NCBI GenBank assembly: GCA_910585455.1
Contig: CAJUEL010000001.1
Span: forward strand, 124,001 to 188,000
Source: an uncultured Eisenbergiella sp.
Lineage (GTDB): Bacteria; Bacillota; Clostridia; Lachnospirales; Lachnospiraceae
Reading direction: 5' to 3'
Length of the DNA: 64,000 bases
Part shown: positions 34,920 through 43,958 of the stretch, piece after piece
Layout: each line of letters begins with the position of its first letter
Position numbering within the stretch: position 1 is the first letter of the stretch
The notes under the pieces: generated by a model
What the model was told of the DNA's origin: nothing
The model's database searches: none
What the model saw: the letters and a program-made list of their open reading frames with translations, nothing else
Translations under genes and position numbers: made by a program

Positions 34920-36041
34920 TCATCGGATATTGCTTCCCGCCGTATCGCTCTTTATCTTTTCGCTGCACTCCAAAACCTGCGCGGAAGGCTGATAGTCCGT
35001 CTCATCAAACAGATACTCATGCAACAGCTTTACATTTTCCGTCAGATCCAACGGCACAACGCAGGAGCCCTTCTTGCCGACCGTCCCGCTTCCTCTGTTG
35101 GATGCAAAGGGAACGCCGTCCTGTCCCACCACCTTATAGGCCGCCACATCCTTTAAGATGCCCGCCATTTCCGTAATATCCAGGTTCGTCTGCACATTTT
35201 CCACGACCCGGTTGAGAATTTCCACCAAAGTTGCCGGGTTGGCCTGCTTCGCCTTCTCCAGACATGCCATCAGCACCTTCCTCTGACGTTCCGTACGGGC
35301 ATAGTCGTCACCTACATAACGGATCCGGCAATAGGCGGTCGCCTGCAGGCCGCTCAGCGTCTGCAGCCCGGGCTGCGTTACCTTCACAATATTTTCATTG
35401 AGGGGATCTCCCTCCTTTTCCACAAACATGCTTCTCTGGTAGTTGTTCAAATGCTCGATCTCATTCGCCTGCACATCGATCTGCACACCGCCCAACGCGT
35501 CAATCGTCTCGATTAAGGCATCAAAGCCCACCGTCATGTATTCCGTGATGTCCATGTCAAAATTCCAGTTGAGCATCACCAGCGCCTGCTCCGCGCCTCC
35601 CTGGGCATAAGCGGAATTCGCTTTGTTATATTTATCATTTCCCAGGTTTAAGTAGCTGTCGCGGTAAACGGAAACCAGCTTCACATCCTTTGTATCCATA
35701 TTGACGGATGCGATGATGATCGTATCGGTTCTCTGTCCTTTCCCCAGCTTTCCTTTCCGGGAATCCACGCCGAACAGCGCGATATTTCTGTACCCCTTCA
35801 TCTGCTCGTTCTGTTCCACATGCTCGCTGATACCGACCTTTTCCTCGTCGATCTGAATCTTTTCCATTTTATTGACCGTGTTCACGCCTGCAATCACAGC
35901 AAGCAGCACCGCAATTGCGGCAATCTCTCCCACAAACAGTAAAATCCGTCTTCTCTGCCTCGCCTTCCTGCGCTTTGCCGACATTTTCTTTTTGTTTCTT
36001 CCGCCCTTACTACCGCTATGGTGTTTTGCATTTGTAGCCAT
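34920..36041 (-). CDS. LCP (LytR-CpsA-Psr) family glycopolymer ligase
   Basis: Transfers polyprenyl-linked glycopolymers onto peptidoglycan outside the cell. The 373-residue protein has a very basic cytosolic N-terminus, one membrane helix (about residues 31-52) and an LCP domain. Family residues appear in FGVDSRKGKLGKGQRTDTII (Asp/Arg contacts to pyrophosphate), VSVYRDSYL, and CRIRYVGDDYARTERQR. The ATG at 36041 follows GGAGAG; an ATG 30 bases upstream overlaps the sugar transferase gene. It is the natural last step for the polysaccharide whose first enzyme is encoded just upstream. Confidence 0.94.
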   Translation of the reverse strand: MATNAKHHSGSKGGRNKKKMSAKRRKARQRRRILLFVGEIAAIAVLLAVIAGVNTVNKMEKIQIDEEKVGISEHVEQNEQMKGYRNIALFGVDSRKGKLGKGQRTDTIIIASVNMDTKDVKLVSVYRDSYLNLGNDKYNKANSAYAQGGAEQALVMLNWNFDMDITEYMTVGFDALIETIDALGGVQIDVQANEIEHLNNYQRSMFVEKEGDPLNENIVKVTQPGLQTLSGLQATAYCRIRYVGDDYARTERQRKVLMACLEKAKQANPATLVEILNRVVENVQTNLDITEMAGILKDVAAYKVVGQDGVPFASNRGSGTVGKKGSCVVPLDLTENVKLLHEYLFDETDYQPSAQVLECSEKIKSDTAGSNIR

Positions 36042-36060
36042 TTTTTCTCTCCTGTTACTT

Positions 36061-37479
36061 TCAATATGCATTTTCGTTGATCAGACCTTTAAAAATGGTC
36101 AGGAACATGATCTTAAAATCCAGCCCCATGCTCCAGTTTTCGATGTAAAAAATATCATATTCAATCCGCTTGCGGATCGAAGTATCCCCCCGATAGCCGT
36201 TGATCTGCGCCCAACCGGTCAGTCCCGGACGCACCTGATGCTTGATCATATAGCGCGGTATTTCTTCCTTAAATTTCTCCACATACTGGGGCCGCTCCGG
36301 CCTTGGTCCCACCAGGCTCATGTTCCCGATCAGGATGTTGAAAAGCTGGGGCAGCTCGTCCATGCTGGTGCGGCGCAGGAATCGTCCTATCTTTGTGACA
36401 CGCGGATCATTCCGGGTCGTCCAGCCCTTCTTTTCTTCGGTTTCCTCCTGCACGCGCATTGTGCGGAATTTGTACATTTTAAAAGTCCGGTTATGGCGTC
36501 CGACCCGCTCCTGGGCAAAAATGACCGGTCCCTTGCTGGTCGTCTTTACCAGAATGGCAACCACCAGCATAAACGGCGATGTCAGAATCAGCCCGAACAA
36601 AGCCCCTGCCACATCCACCATCCGCTTGGAAAACGCGTTGATCGTGTTGGACAACGGCACATACCGGATATTGATCACGGGCAGCCCGCTCAAATCCTCC
36701 GTATAGGGCTTTCCCGGAATCAGGCTGTTATAATCCGGAATAAATTTCGTGTGTACGCCGGATTTTTCACAAAGGCTCACCAGCTCCTCCAGCCTGTCAT
36801 AATCCTGCAAAGAAAGGGTGACCGCGATCTCATCCAGCTTGTTCTCCGGCAGAATATAGAGCAGATTGTCGATGGAGCCTAAAACCTTCACGCCTTTATA
36901 TACCGCCCCCCGGGGCACCGTGTCATCCAAAATCCCCCGTACCATATAGCCCCACTGGGGATTTGCCATAATGCGGTCGATATAAGCCTCCGCCGCACGG
37001 GAATACCCCACCAGCAGAATGTGTTTTAAATTGTATCCCTTTTTCCGGAAAAAATGAAGCAGCCGTCTGATGAACGCCCGCATCAAAAGAGTGCTCAGCG
37101 TGTTAATCACCGCAAACAGCGTCAGCATCCTTCTGGAGAAATGCTGCATCTCATCCACAAAGGAATTCGCTAAAAACAACACCGCCAGCACCAGAATAAA
37201 GCCCACGATGTTCGCCCGGAATACATTGAGAATCTCATCCTCCGTGCGCTGCACCCGTTTGGGCGTATACATCCGGAACCAGTAATACAAAACAAGATAA
37301 CCGGGCACCAGAAAATAAAGGGCCGAAAAATAGAAGCCCATTCCCAGTCTCCCTGCGCTTTGGTCCGCAAAGCTACTTTCAAACATTAACCACCAGGCAA
37401 ACAGATAGGACGCTGCGATCACCAGCGCATCCAGCACCACATGCAGGCGGTTTAAATATTTCTGGTTATCTTTGATCAT
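36061..37479 (-). CDS. Polyprenyl-phosphate sugar-1-phosphate transferase (WbaP/CpsE-like initiating enzyme)
   Basis: Starts surface-polysaccharide synthesis by moving a sugar-1-phosphate from a nucleotide sugar to undecaprenyl phosphate. The 472-residue protein has four N-terminal helices, a central CoA-binding-like domain (about residues 125-245) and the C-terminal catalytic domain. That domain includes a membrane-inserted helix (about 280-305), QERVGRHNRTFKMYKFRTM, the SMDELPQLFNIL motif, GNMSLVGPRPERP and RPGLTGWAQINGYRG. The product sugar (glucose or galactose are common) cannot be read out. It has its own promoter and is followed by the LCP ligase gene 19 bases on. Confidence 0.94.
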   Translation of the reverse strand: MIKDNQKYLNRLHVVLDALVIAASYLFAWWLMFESSFADQSAGRLGMGFYFSALYFLVPGYLVLYYWFRMYTPKRVQRTEDEILNVFRANIVGFILVLAVLFLANSFVDEMQHFSRRMLTLFAVINTLSTLLMRAFIRRLLHFFRKKGYNLKHILLVGYSRAAEAYIDRIMANPQWGYMVRGILDDTVPRGAVYKGVKVLGSIDNLLYILPENKLDEIAVTLSLQDYDRLEELVSLCEKSGVHTKFIPDYNSLIPGKPYTEDLSGLPVINIRYVPLSNTINAFSKRMVDVAGALFGLILTSPFMLVVAILVKTTSKGPVIFAQERVGRHNRTFKMYKFRTMRVQEETEEKKGWTTRNDPRVTKIGRFLRRTSMDELPQLFNILIGNMSLVGPRPERPQYVEKFKEEIPRYMIKHQVRPGLTGWAQINGYRGDTSIRKRIEYDIFYIENWSMGLDFKIMFLTIFKGLINENAY

Positions 37480-37505
37480 GTTGCTTTCCCCATATACTTC
37501 GCAAT

Positions 37506-37534
37506 ATTATACACCATCATTTCGCAAAGTACAA
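37506..37534 (-). promoter_or_regulatory. Promoter of the sugar transferase-LCP unit
   Basis: Minus-strand TTGTAC (37529-37534), 17-base spacer, perfect TATAAT (37506-37511), leader about 20 nt. Confidence 0.8.
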
Positions 37535-37539
37535 GCATT

Positions 37540-38496
37540 TCAAAACCGCCGGAAAATATTTTTCCACAGTTCCAGCTGGATTTTTCCGTAATTTTTCAGG
37601 TTTTTCCATAAAAATTTTACTTTTTTCAAACGCCCCTGGGGCGTGCGGCACAGCCGTACTCCCTCCAGAAAGCCTTTTGCATAGATATCTCCGAAGCCCT
37701 TTTTACAAAAAAACAAAAATTTCCCCAAAAAGCCGATCGCAAGAAAGGGCAGATTGAGAAGCAGCTGCAAAAAAGGCATATTTTTATAAATCAGGTAAAC
37801 ATTATTCCTTGCGGAATGCGTGACCTTGAACGCATTGTAGCGGGAACCCGTAGAGCCCGATCCTGCATGGTACACCACCGCTGCCGGTTCCACAAGGTTG
37901 CGGTATCCCAAAATCCGCGCCCGGTATCCCACATCCACATCCTCCAGATAGGCAAAATGGGCTTCGTCAAACAGCCCCGTTTCTTCCAGTAAATCCTTTC
38001 GATATAAAGCGGCGGCAGCACAGTTGGAAAAAACCTCCCGCCGTTTGCGATAGCGATTCCCCGGTTTTCCCTTTCCGATGGCATATGCCCAGCCCAGCGC
38101 GCTGTAAAGATCGCCCGCCGCGTCCGTCACCTCCGGCTCCTGCATGGAAAGCAGCTTCGCGCCCACTGAAAAAACCCCTTTTTCCCGCTCCATCACCGCT
38201 TCCAGCCGTTCAATACAATCCGGCTCGATTTCCGTGTCGTTGTTGAGCAAAAAGACATAAGGCGTATCCGCCGCGCAAATCCCGGCGTTGACCGCCGCAC
38301 AGAAGCCTTTGTTTTCTGAAAAAGCGATCAGGGCTGCCTCCGGATAGTTCTCTGAAAGCCAGGCTGCGCTACCGTCCGCAGAACCGTTGTCCACCACAAT
38401 CACGGACGTGCTGACCGTGCTTTTGGCCACGCTTTCCAGACATTTTTCCAAAAAATGCTTCCCGTTAAAATTCGGGATAATCACCGTTGTTTTCAA
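37540..38496 (-). CDS. Family 2 glycosyltransferase
   Basis: A 318-residue GT2 enzyme: VIIPNFNGKHFLEKCLESV, the nucleotide-binding VVDNGSADGSAAW, the DxD-type motif FLLNNDTEIEP and a GYRARILGYRN acceptor region, followed by a hydrophobic or amphipathic C-terminus. This subgroup often transfers rhamnose. The start is TTG at 38496, six bases after GGAGG, and overlaps the TGA of the preceding glycosyltransferase (TTGA), so the two are coupled. A further upstream in-frame extension lies inside the neighbour and is not supported. Confidence 0.87.
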   Translation of the reverse strand: MKTTVIIPNFNGKHFLEKCLESVAKSTVSTSVIVVDNGSADGSAAWLSENYPEAALIAFSENKGFCAAVNAGICAADTPYVFLLNNDTEIEPDCIERLEAVMEREKGVFSVGAKLLSMQEPEVTDAAGDLYSALGWAYAIGKGKPGNRYRKRREVFSNCAAAALYRKDLLEETGLFDEAHFAYLEDVDVGYRARILGYRNLVEPAAVVYHAGSGSTGSRYNAFKVTHSARNNVYLIYKNMPFLQLLLNLPFLAIGFLGKFLFFCKKGFGDIYAKGFLEGVRLCRTPQGRLKKVKFLWKNLKNYGKIQLELWKNIFRRF

Positions 38497-39833
38497 AACC
38501 GCCTCCCAAAGGCTGCAGGATCTCTTTTTTCCTGCGGGTCCCACACAATCCGATAGCCCTGCTCTCTCATCCATTCGCAAAATGCCTTGCTTTCCCGCCG
38601 GATTCTGTCCTCATTCGCTCCTGCGATGCGCCCAAGAGCTTCCCGGTAAGCCACAAACAGCTCCCTGCGCACCCGCATGCCCCGCAGATCCGCCCAACCC
38701 GCCTCCTGCTGCAGCGCAGCCGTGTGCATGGGACCGGAAAAGCCTTTTTTTAACCCCTCATAAAGCATATCTCCGGCTTCGTCATACATGCCGCTGACCA
38801 GCCGCCTTTTGTCCGGCAGCGGCCCCGAAACGGCCCCCACCTCCGGGCGCTGCTGCAAAATATCTTCCTCATAATCCACCCGGTAAAATCCCAGATGCTT
38901 AAGGGGCAAAACCCGCACCCGCCAGCCTGCCAGCCTGCAATAATCCTCCACCGCCCGCCGGCCCGCCTCATAGGCATAGACCTTGCTTTGGGGATTGGAT
39001 GCGGTGGAACCGCCATGACAGCGCCAATGATAAAGCACCCTGCCCACATGAACAAAATGCGCTCCTGCTCCCGCCGCCCGCAGCACCAGGTCATAATCCT
39101 GTGCGCCCTCAAATTCTCTACGCAGCTTTAGCGCCTTCATCAGACCGCTTTCCATCACCAGAAAATGACAGATATAATTATTGGAGAGCAAAAGCTCTGC
39201 GTCAAAGTCCTTCTTGCGATGCGGCTCATAAAACGCTGTCGCCTCATCGTCACATTTATCCTCATCGGAATACAGCGCCTGCGGCTGTTTTCCTTTCTTC
39301 TTTTCCTTTTCTATCGCCTCTGCCATCTCATACAGGGCATCCGGCGTCAGCAGATCATCATGATCCAAAAGTCCGATATAATCTCCCTGGGCACAGTCTA
39401 TCCCCGCGTTTGTATTTCCCGCGATGCCGTCATTTTGGGACAGACGGACATACCGGACGGCAAACTCCGTTCCGTCAGCTCTTTTGTGCCCTGCCTTCCA
39501 TTGCGCGACCGTTTTCTCCACCCTGGCGCTTGTGGACGCATCCGCCAGAATTAGCTCCCAGCTTTCATAGCTCTGGGCGGCAAGGCTGTCAAGCAACGCG
39601 CACAGATGCGCCTCCCTCGTCTCAAAGGCCGGCACCACCACAGAAAACCGTACGGCAGAGGGCGGATTGCGGCGCTGCTTTTGCAACGTCTCCTCCGGCA
39701 CGGACCGGTATACATAAGAGGGCTTCCTGCTCTCCCAAATCCGTTCCTCTATCGCCAGACAGGCGGCTTTTATTCCGTTTTTTTTCAGATAATACCAGGT
39801 CTTTTTCAGATTGGTAACATTCCATATCGCCAT
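38493..39833 (-). CDS. Family 2 glycosyltransferase
   Basis: A 446-residue protein with a short N-terminal helical part and a GT2 domain from about residue 60: FSVVVPAFETREAHLCALLDSL, LILADAS, the metal motif GLLDHDDLLTPDAL and SDEDKCDDE. The same plan occurs in the first halves of the two large glycosyltransferases to the right, so the three are probably paralogues. The C-terminal 120 residues look like a truncated second domain. Coupled by a 4-base overlap to the next glycosyltransferase. Confidence 0.87.
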   Translation of the reverse strand: MAIWNVTNLKKTWYYLKKNGIKAACLAIEERIWESRKPSYVYRSVPEETLQKQRRNPPSAVRFSVVVPAFETREAHLCALLDSLAAQSYESWELILADASTSARVEKTVAQWKAGHKRADGTEFAVRYVRLSQNDGIAGNTNAGIDCAQGDYIGLLDHDDLLTPDALYEMAEAIEKEKKKGKQPQALYSDEDKCDDEATAFYEPHRKKDFDAELLLSNNYICHFLVMESGLMKALKLRREFEGAQDYDLVLRAAGAGAHFVHVGRVLYHWRCHGGSTASNPQSKVYAYEAGRRAVEDYCRLAGWRVRVLPLKHLGFYRVDYEEDILQQRPEVGAVSGPLPDKRRLVSGMYDEAGDMLYEGLKKGFSGPMHTAALQQEAGWADLRGMRVRRELFVAYREALGRIAGANEDRIRRESKAFCEWMREQGYRIVWDPQEKRDPAAFGRRF

Positions 39834-39883
39834 CCGTCTAAACCGCCGCCTCCATGTCCAAAGCTTGATACTTCACTTTACCC

Positions 39884-39912
39884 TTGACAGTATAACCCTA
39901 AAATGATATTCT
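39884..39912 (+). promoter_or_regulatory. Promoter of a small plus-strand RNA
   Basis: TTGACA (39884-39889, consensus), 17-base spacer, TATTCT (39907-39912). The predicted start is near 39919. No plus-strand gene follows, only a terminator about 90 bases on. Confidence 0.7.
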
Positions 39913-39917
39913 TATAG

Positions 39918-40010
39918 ACAAAGAGGTGCTGTCGGATTCTCGGTTGACCTCTGGTTAACAGCTACTTACAAAAAAGCAACTCATCCCTGGCTGGTGGCGG
40001 TTGCTTTTTT
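39918..40010 (+). ncRNA. Predicted about 90-nt antisense RNA
   Basis: Defined by a near-consensus promoter and a strong terminator on the plus strand, with no ribosome site or ORF of note between. It lies opposite the 3' part of a 44-codon minus-strand ORF. The layout (two converging short transcripts sharing one bidirectional terminator) resembles type I toxin-antitoxin loci such as par/fst. The function is inference; both ends are predictions. Confidence 0.5.
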
Positions 40011-40089
40011 GATTTCTATCTTCTTTCCACCTGCGGACTGTGTCGGTGACCTGTACCAGAGTACCGATCACCGTGACCAACAATTCCAC
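39955..40089 (-). CDS. 44-codon ORF, possible small amphipathic or toxin-like peptide
   Basis: A GTG start close after AAAGGA opens a 44-codon frame beginning VELLVTVIGTLVQVTDTV and continuing with a basic stretch RRWKEDRNQKSNRH. A short hydrophobic or amphipathic helix followed by charges is typical of small type I toxins. I cannot name a family with confidence. Against it, the stop codon lies beyond the terminator stem (39970-40010), so a transcript ending there would lack a stop codon. It begins 30 bases after the pgcA stop and may depend on read-through from it. Confidence 0.35.
   Translation of the reverse strand: MELLVTVIGTLVQVTDTVRRWKEDRNQKSNRHQPGMSCFFVSSC
39970..40010. terminator. 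Bidirectional terminator between pgcA and the glycosyltransferase genes
   Basis: A run of As and GCAAC pair with GTTGC and a run of Ts; inner pairs CATCC/GGTGG extend the stem. Because of the flanking A and T runs it is a good terminator on both strands. Confidence 0.85.
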
Positions 40090-40118
40090 AATCCTTTTTC
40101 CTGCAGCACCTCAGGTTC

Positions 40119-41840
40119 TTACAGCACCGCTTTCAAATCCTCTGTGAGCTTCTCCACCTTCGCCTGCGCATCCTCCAGGCTGTTTCCTTTCACGCCCATG
40201 TAAAACTTGATCTTCGGCTCCGTGCCGGAGGGACGGGCGCAGCACCAGTTGTTATCAGGCAGATCGAAATAGAGCACATTGGATTTCGGCAATCCGGTAG
40301 GCGTAGTTTCCCCTGTCTCCATATCGGTGATCACATCCCTGTCGTAGTCGCGCATCTTCAAAACCTTAAGATCGCCGAAGGCTTTGGGCGGATTGCTGCG
40401 CAGCTTGTTCATGATTTCCGCGATCTGCGCCGCGCCGTCGATGCCCTTTAAGGTGATGGTGTACTGTGTCTCTTTATAATAGCCATATTTTTCATACAAT
40501 GCGATCATCTGGTCCCAGCATGTCCTGCCGTTTGCCTTGCACCATGCGGCCATTTCACACAGACACATCACCGCGACGATGGCGTCCTTATCCCGCGCAT
40601 GGGTGCCCGCCAGACAGCCATAGGATTCCTCCAGGCCGAATACATAATGTCCCTTGCCCGCTTCCTCCATCCATTTGATCTGCTCGCCGATGAACTTAAA
40701 GCCTGTCAGCACTTCGATGAATTTCACATTGTAATCCGCCGCGATCGCCGCCGCCATATTGGTGGTCACGATGGTGGATACCATGGCGGGATCCTCCGGC
40801 ATGGCGCCGGTGGCAGTCCGCTCCCGCAAAATGTATTCCGCAATCAGCATGCCGGACATATTCCCCGTAAAGGAAACGTATTCTCCGGTTTTGGTATCCT
40901 TCGCATAAATGCCCAAACGGTCCGCATCCGGATCCGTCGCCAAAACGATGTCCGCATCCACCTTTTTCGCCAGCTCCAGCGCCAGCTTAAAGGCCTTGGG
41001 ATCCTCCGGGTTGGGATAATCCAGCGTGGTAAAGGCGGGGTCGGGGCGCTCCTGCTGGGGCACCACATACACCTGCTTAAAGCCAAGCTCCGCGAGGATT
41101 CTTCTGACGGGCTTGTTGCCGGTGCCATGGAAGGGTGTATAAACAATCTTCAAATCCTCCGCCATCGCCTTGATGATCTCGGGATGGATGATCTGCTTCT
41201 TTAATTCCGCCATGTAGGCGACGTCGATTTCTTCCCCGATCATCTGATAAAGCCCGGCTTCCATCGCGTCCTCTTTGGACATGGTTTTCACCGTATGATA
41301 ATCGGTCACGTTCTTCACTTCCGTGATGATTTCCTTATCCTTCGGAGCCGTCACCTGCGCGCCGTCCTCCCAGTAAACCTTGTAGCCGTTGTATTCCGGC
41401 GGATTGTGGCTCGCCGTCACGACAATGCCGGAAATGCAGCCCAGCGTGCGCAGCGCAAAGGAAAGCTCGGGCGTCGGGCGAAGCTCGTCAAATACATACG
41501 CCTTGATGCCGTTTGCCGCCATACATCTCGCCGCTTCATCCGCAAATTCAGGAGAAAAATAACGGGAATCATAGGCGATCGCAACGCCCTTTTTCTCGCC
41601 GCCCTGCTTCAGAATATAATTGGCAAGTCCCTGTGTCGCTTTCCGCACCGTGTAGATGTTCATGCGGTTCGTGCCCGCGCCGATCACACCGCGCAGACCG
41701 CCGGTTCCGAACTCCAGCTCCTTGTAAAATCTCTCTTCAATCTCTGTCGGATTGTCCGCAATCGCGCGAAGCTCTTCCTTCGTTCCTTCATCAAAATAGG
41801 AATCCTCCAGCCAGAATTTGTACTCTTCCATGTAACCCAT
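40119..41840 (-). CDS. pgcA: Alpha-phosphoglucomutase (phospho-sugar mutase)
   Basis: Interconverts glucose-6-phosphate and glucose-1-phosphate, the substrate of RfbA in the same locus. The 573-residue protein matches the Firmicutes PgcA length. It has the phosphoserine loop VVTASHNPPEYNGYK, the metal loop ATDPDADRLG, the sugar loop GLEESYGC and the phosphate-binding RPSGTEPKIK. The ATG lies 11 bases after GGAGG. It has its own promoter inside the end of the preceding glycosyltransferase gene. Confidence 0.95.
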   Translation of the reverse strand: MGYMEEYKFWLEDSYFDEGTKEELRAIADNPTEIEERFYKELEFGTGGLRGVIGAGTNRMNIYTVRKATQGLANYILKQGGEKKGVAIAYDSRYFSPEFADEAARCMAANGIKAYVFDELRPTPELSFALRTLGCISGIVVTASHNPPEYNGYKVYWEDGAQVTAPKDKEIITEVKNVTDYHTVKTMSKEDAMEAGLYQMIGEEIDVAYMAELKKQIIHPEIIKAMAEDLKIVYTPFHGTGNKPVRRILAELGFKQVYVVPQQERPDPAFTTLDYPNPEDPKAFKLALELAKKVDADIVLATDPDADRLGIYAKDTKTGEYVSFTGNMSGMLIAEYILRERTATGAMPEDPAMVSTIVTTNMAAAIAADYNVKFIEVLTGFKFIGEQIKWMEEAGKGHYVFGLEESYGCLAGTHARDKDAIVAVMCLCEMAAWCKANGRTCWDQMIALYEKYGYYKETQYTITLKGIDGAAQIAEIMNKLRSNPPKAFGDLKVLKMRDYDRDVITDMETGETTPTGLPKSNVLYFDLPDNNWCCARPSGTEPKIKFYMGVKGNSLEDAQAKVEKLTEDLKAVL

Positions 41841-41914
41841 CGCTCTTTACACCTCCATAATAATTCATTGACGCTGCAGACCGCCATACGGCGCCCGCAC
41901 CCTGCCATAGGAAC

Positions 41915-41943
41915 AGTATACACCAAAATCTCACACCCGTAAA
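41915..41943 (-). promoter_or_regulatory. Promoter of pgcA
   Basis: Minus-strand TTTACG (41938-41943), 17-base spacer, TATACT (41915-41920). The -35 lies across the last codons of the upstream glycosyltransferase gene. Confidence 0.6.
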
Positions 41944-43913
41944 GAAAAGTCAGATTTATCCAGTGAAAAATTTGGATTGAAGTAGGGATCGCCCGCTTCC
42001 AGCTGTTTTTTCCACTTTTCCCGAAAGCGCGCGGACTCTTCGTTATAGCGCGCCGCCTTCTCTCCCTGGTCATCCAGGCCCCGGGACGCGGATTCAAAAT
42101 GATACAGCTCCGCGAAGGGCGTAAAGACGTTTAAGTATCCCGCTTCCCGCAGCTTTAAGCAGAAATCCACATCGTTTAAGGAAACAGCGAAGCTCTCATC
42201 CAGACCGCCGACCTCTTCATAGGCGGATTTTTTCACCATCAGGCACGCGCCCGTCACCGCTGTCAGATTCTGGGCATAGCAAAGCCTGCCCATGTATCCC
42301 AGGTTTTCCCGTTTCTGCCGGTAGTGCACATGTCCTGCCGTCCGGTGAGCGCCCAGCCCGATCACCACCCCCGCATGCTGGATCGTTTTATCGCCATAAT
42401 AGAGCTTGCCGCCCACCGCGCCCACATCCGGGCGCTGGGCATACATCAAAAGCTCCTCCATCCAGTTGACCGTGATCACCTGCGTGTCATTGTTCAACAG
42501 CAGAATGTAATCTCCTGTTGCGTTGGCAACACCCAGATTGTTGATTCTGGAATAATGAAATTCCCCTTCATAGGTGACGATCCGGATGCGCGGGTTATTC
42601 TTAAGCTCGTCGTAATAGGAAAAAATTTCCTTCGTCTCGCTGTTGTTCTCCACAATGATGATCTCATAATTTTCCCAGGTGGATTTTTCCACGATGGAGG
42701 TGACGCACCTGCGCAGGTCCTCCACATGATCCTTATTCGCGATCACGATGGAAATTTTCGGCTCCCCGATGATTTCATAGGTGATCTTAAAAATCGTCTC
42801 AAAGGCCCGGGTGCTGGTGATCGTAAAATGATCGTAGCCGTGCTTTCGCAGATGATCCGCCACCGCTCCCCGCGCCGATTCCACCACATAGGGCTTGGCC
42901 TCAATGTTTCCGGCGACGCTGCCCGCATGGGCGCGCCAGTAGTACAAAAGCTTCGGCACATGCACGATGCACTTCGCCCGGTCCGTCAGCCGCAGGATCA
43001 TGTCATGATCCTGACTGCCGTCAAATTTCGTCCGAAACAGCTCGCCTCCGTCCAAAAGCTCCCTGGAAAACATGCTGAAATGGCAGATGTAATTATTAGC
43101 GCGCAGGTTGTCCACCGCATAATCCGGCTTGAAATGCATCGTGATCATGTGGTTGATATCGCCGTTTTTGAAGGTCGCCTCATCGCAATACACGAAGTCC
43201 GCGTTTTTCTCGTTGACCACCTTCACATATTCGTACAGCAGACCAGGATGCAGGATATCGTCATGGTCAAACAACCCGATATACTCTCCCGTCGCCATCT
43301 TGCAGCACTCATTCGTGTTGCCGGAAATGCCCCCGTTTTTTTCCAGATGCCGGTACACGATGCGGGAATCCTTCTTTGCCTGCTCCCGGCAGAACTCTCC
43401 CACATAGGCGTGCTCCTCATCCGAACCGTCCGCCAGACAGAGCTCCCAGTTTGCATAGGTCTGCCACTGCACCGATTCCAGCATTTCCCGCAAAAACTGC
43501 TCCGGCGTATTCCACAGCGGCACCAGCAGGCTGATTTTGATCATCCGCTCAAACACCGCCGCTTCCTGCCGCGCCCGTTCCTCCGGCGACGGAAAGCTTG
43601 CCGTCCCGTAATGGGTCATCGCCTTTCTTTCCCATCCTTTGTACCGGATCTTCTCAATCACACCGCTTAAGCTGCCGCAGTTTTTCAGCCTGTCCTTCTG
43701 TCGGATCACAAAATGCATGCACTTACGCGCCGGAGCCGAAGCCTTCCAGACCGGGTTATTCTTGATGCGGTTCAATTTAAAGGTCAGATCATCCACCTGA
43801 TCCTCCAGCTCGGCCACCCGTCCCGCCAGATAAACCGCCTTATAATGCTCCTTCTCGTAAGCGTCCCGATAGTCCTTACCTTCCACCGGCGCGCCCTGTT
43901 TCCCATCCTGCAT
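41931..43913 (-). CDS. Large glycosyltransferase with two GT2 domains
   Basis: About 660 residues. An N-terminal helical part (a possible coiled coil, VAELEDQVDDLTFKLNRI) is followed by one GT2 domain (ISLLVPLWNTPEQFLREML, GLFDHDDILHPGLL) and a second one (KISIVIANKDHVEDLRRCV, VENNSETKEIF, LLLNNDTQVITVNWMEELL, and CYAQNLTAVTGACLMVKKSAY). The domains probably add two successive sugars or alternate linkages, as in polysaccharide polymerising transferases. The ATG at 43913 has AAGGAG at ideal distance; one at 43928 is also possible. Part of the exporter-linked operon. Confidence 0.88.
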   Translation of the reverse strand: MQDGKQGAPVEGKDYRDAYEKEHYKAVYLAGRVAELEDQVDDLTFKLNRIKNNPVWKASAPARKCMHFVIRQKDRLKNCGSLSGVIEKIRYKGWERKAMTHYGTASFPSPEERARQEAAVFERMIKISLLVPLWNTPEQFLREMLESVQWQTYANWELCLADGSDEEHAYVGEFCREQAKKDSRIVYRHLEKNGGISGNTNECCKMATGEYIGLFDHDDILHPGLLYEYVKVVNEKNADFVYCDEATFKNGDINHMITMHFKPDYAVDNLRANNYICHFSMFSRELLDGGELFRTKFDGSQDHDMILRLTDRAKCIVHVPKLLYYWRAHAGSVAGNIEAKPYVVESARGAVADHLRKHGYDHFTITSTRAFETIFKITYEIIGEPKISIVIANKDHVEDLRRCVTSIVEKSTWENYEIIIVENNSETKEIFSYYDELKNNPRIRIVTYEGEFHYSRINNLGVANATGDYILLLNNDTQVITVNWMEELLMYAQRPDVGAVGGKLYYGDKTIQHAGVVIGLGAHRTAGHVHYRQKRENLGYMGRLCYAQNLTAVTGACLMVKKSAYEEVGGLDESFAVSLNDVDFCLKLREAGYLNVFTPFAELYHFESASRGLDDQGEKAARYNEESARFREKWKKQLEAGDPYFNPNFSLDKSDFSLRV

Positions 43914-43958
43914 CCTTTTCTCCTTCATCTCTCCGCCATGTATCTCCGTAAAAATTCT

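Noticed and set aside
37480..41930. IS or prophage fragment around the pgcA-glycosyltransferase gap
   Set aside because: No transposase, integrase, terminal repeats or duplicated flanks are seen; the structured DNA is explained by a small-RNA promoter and terminator.
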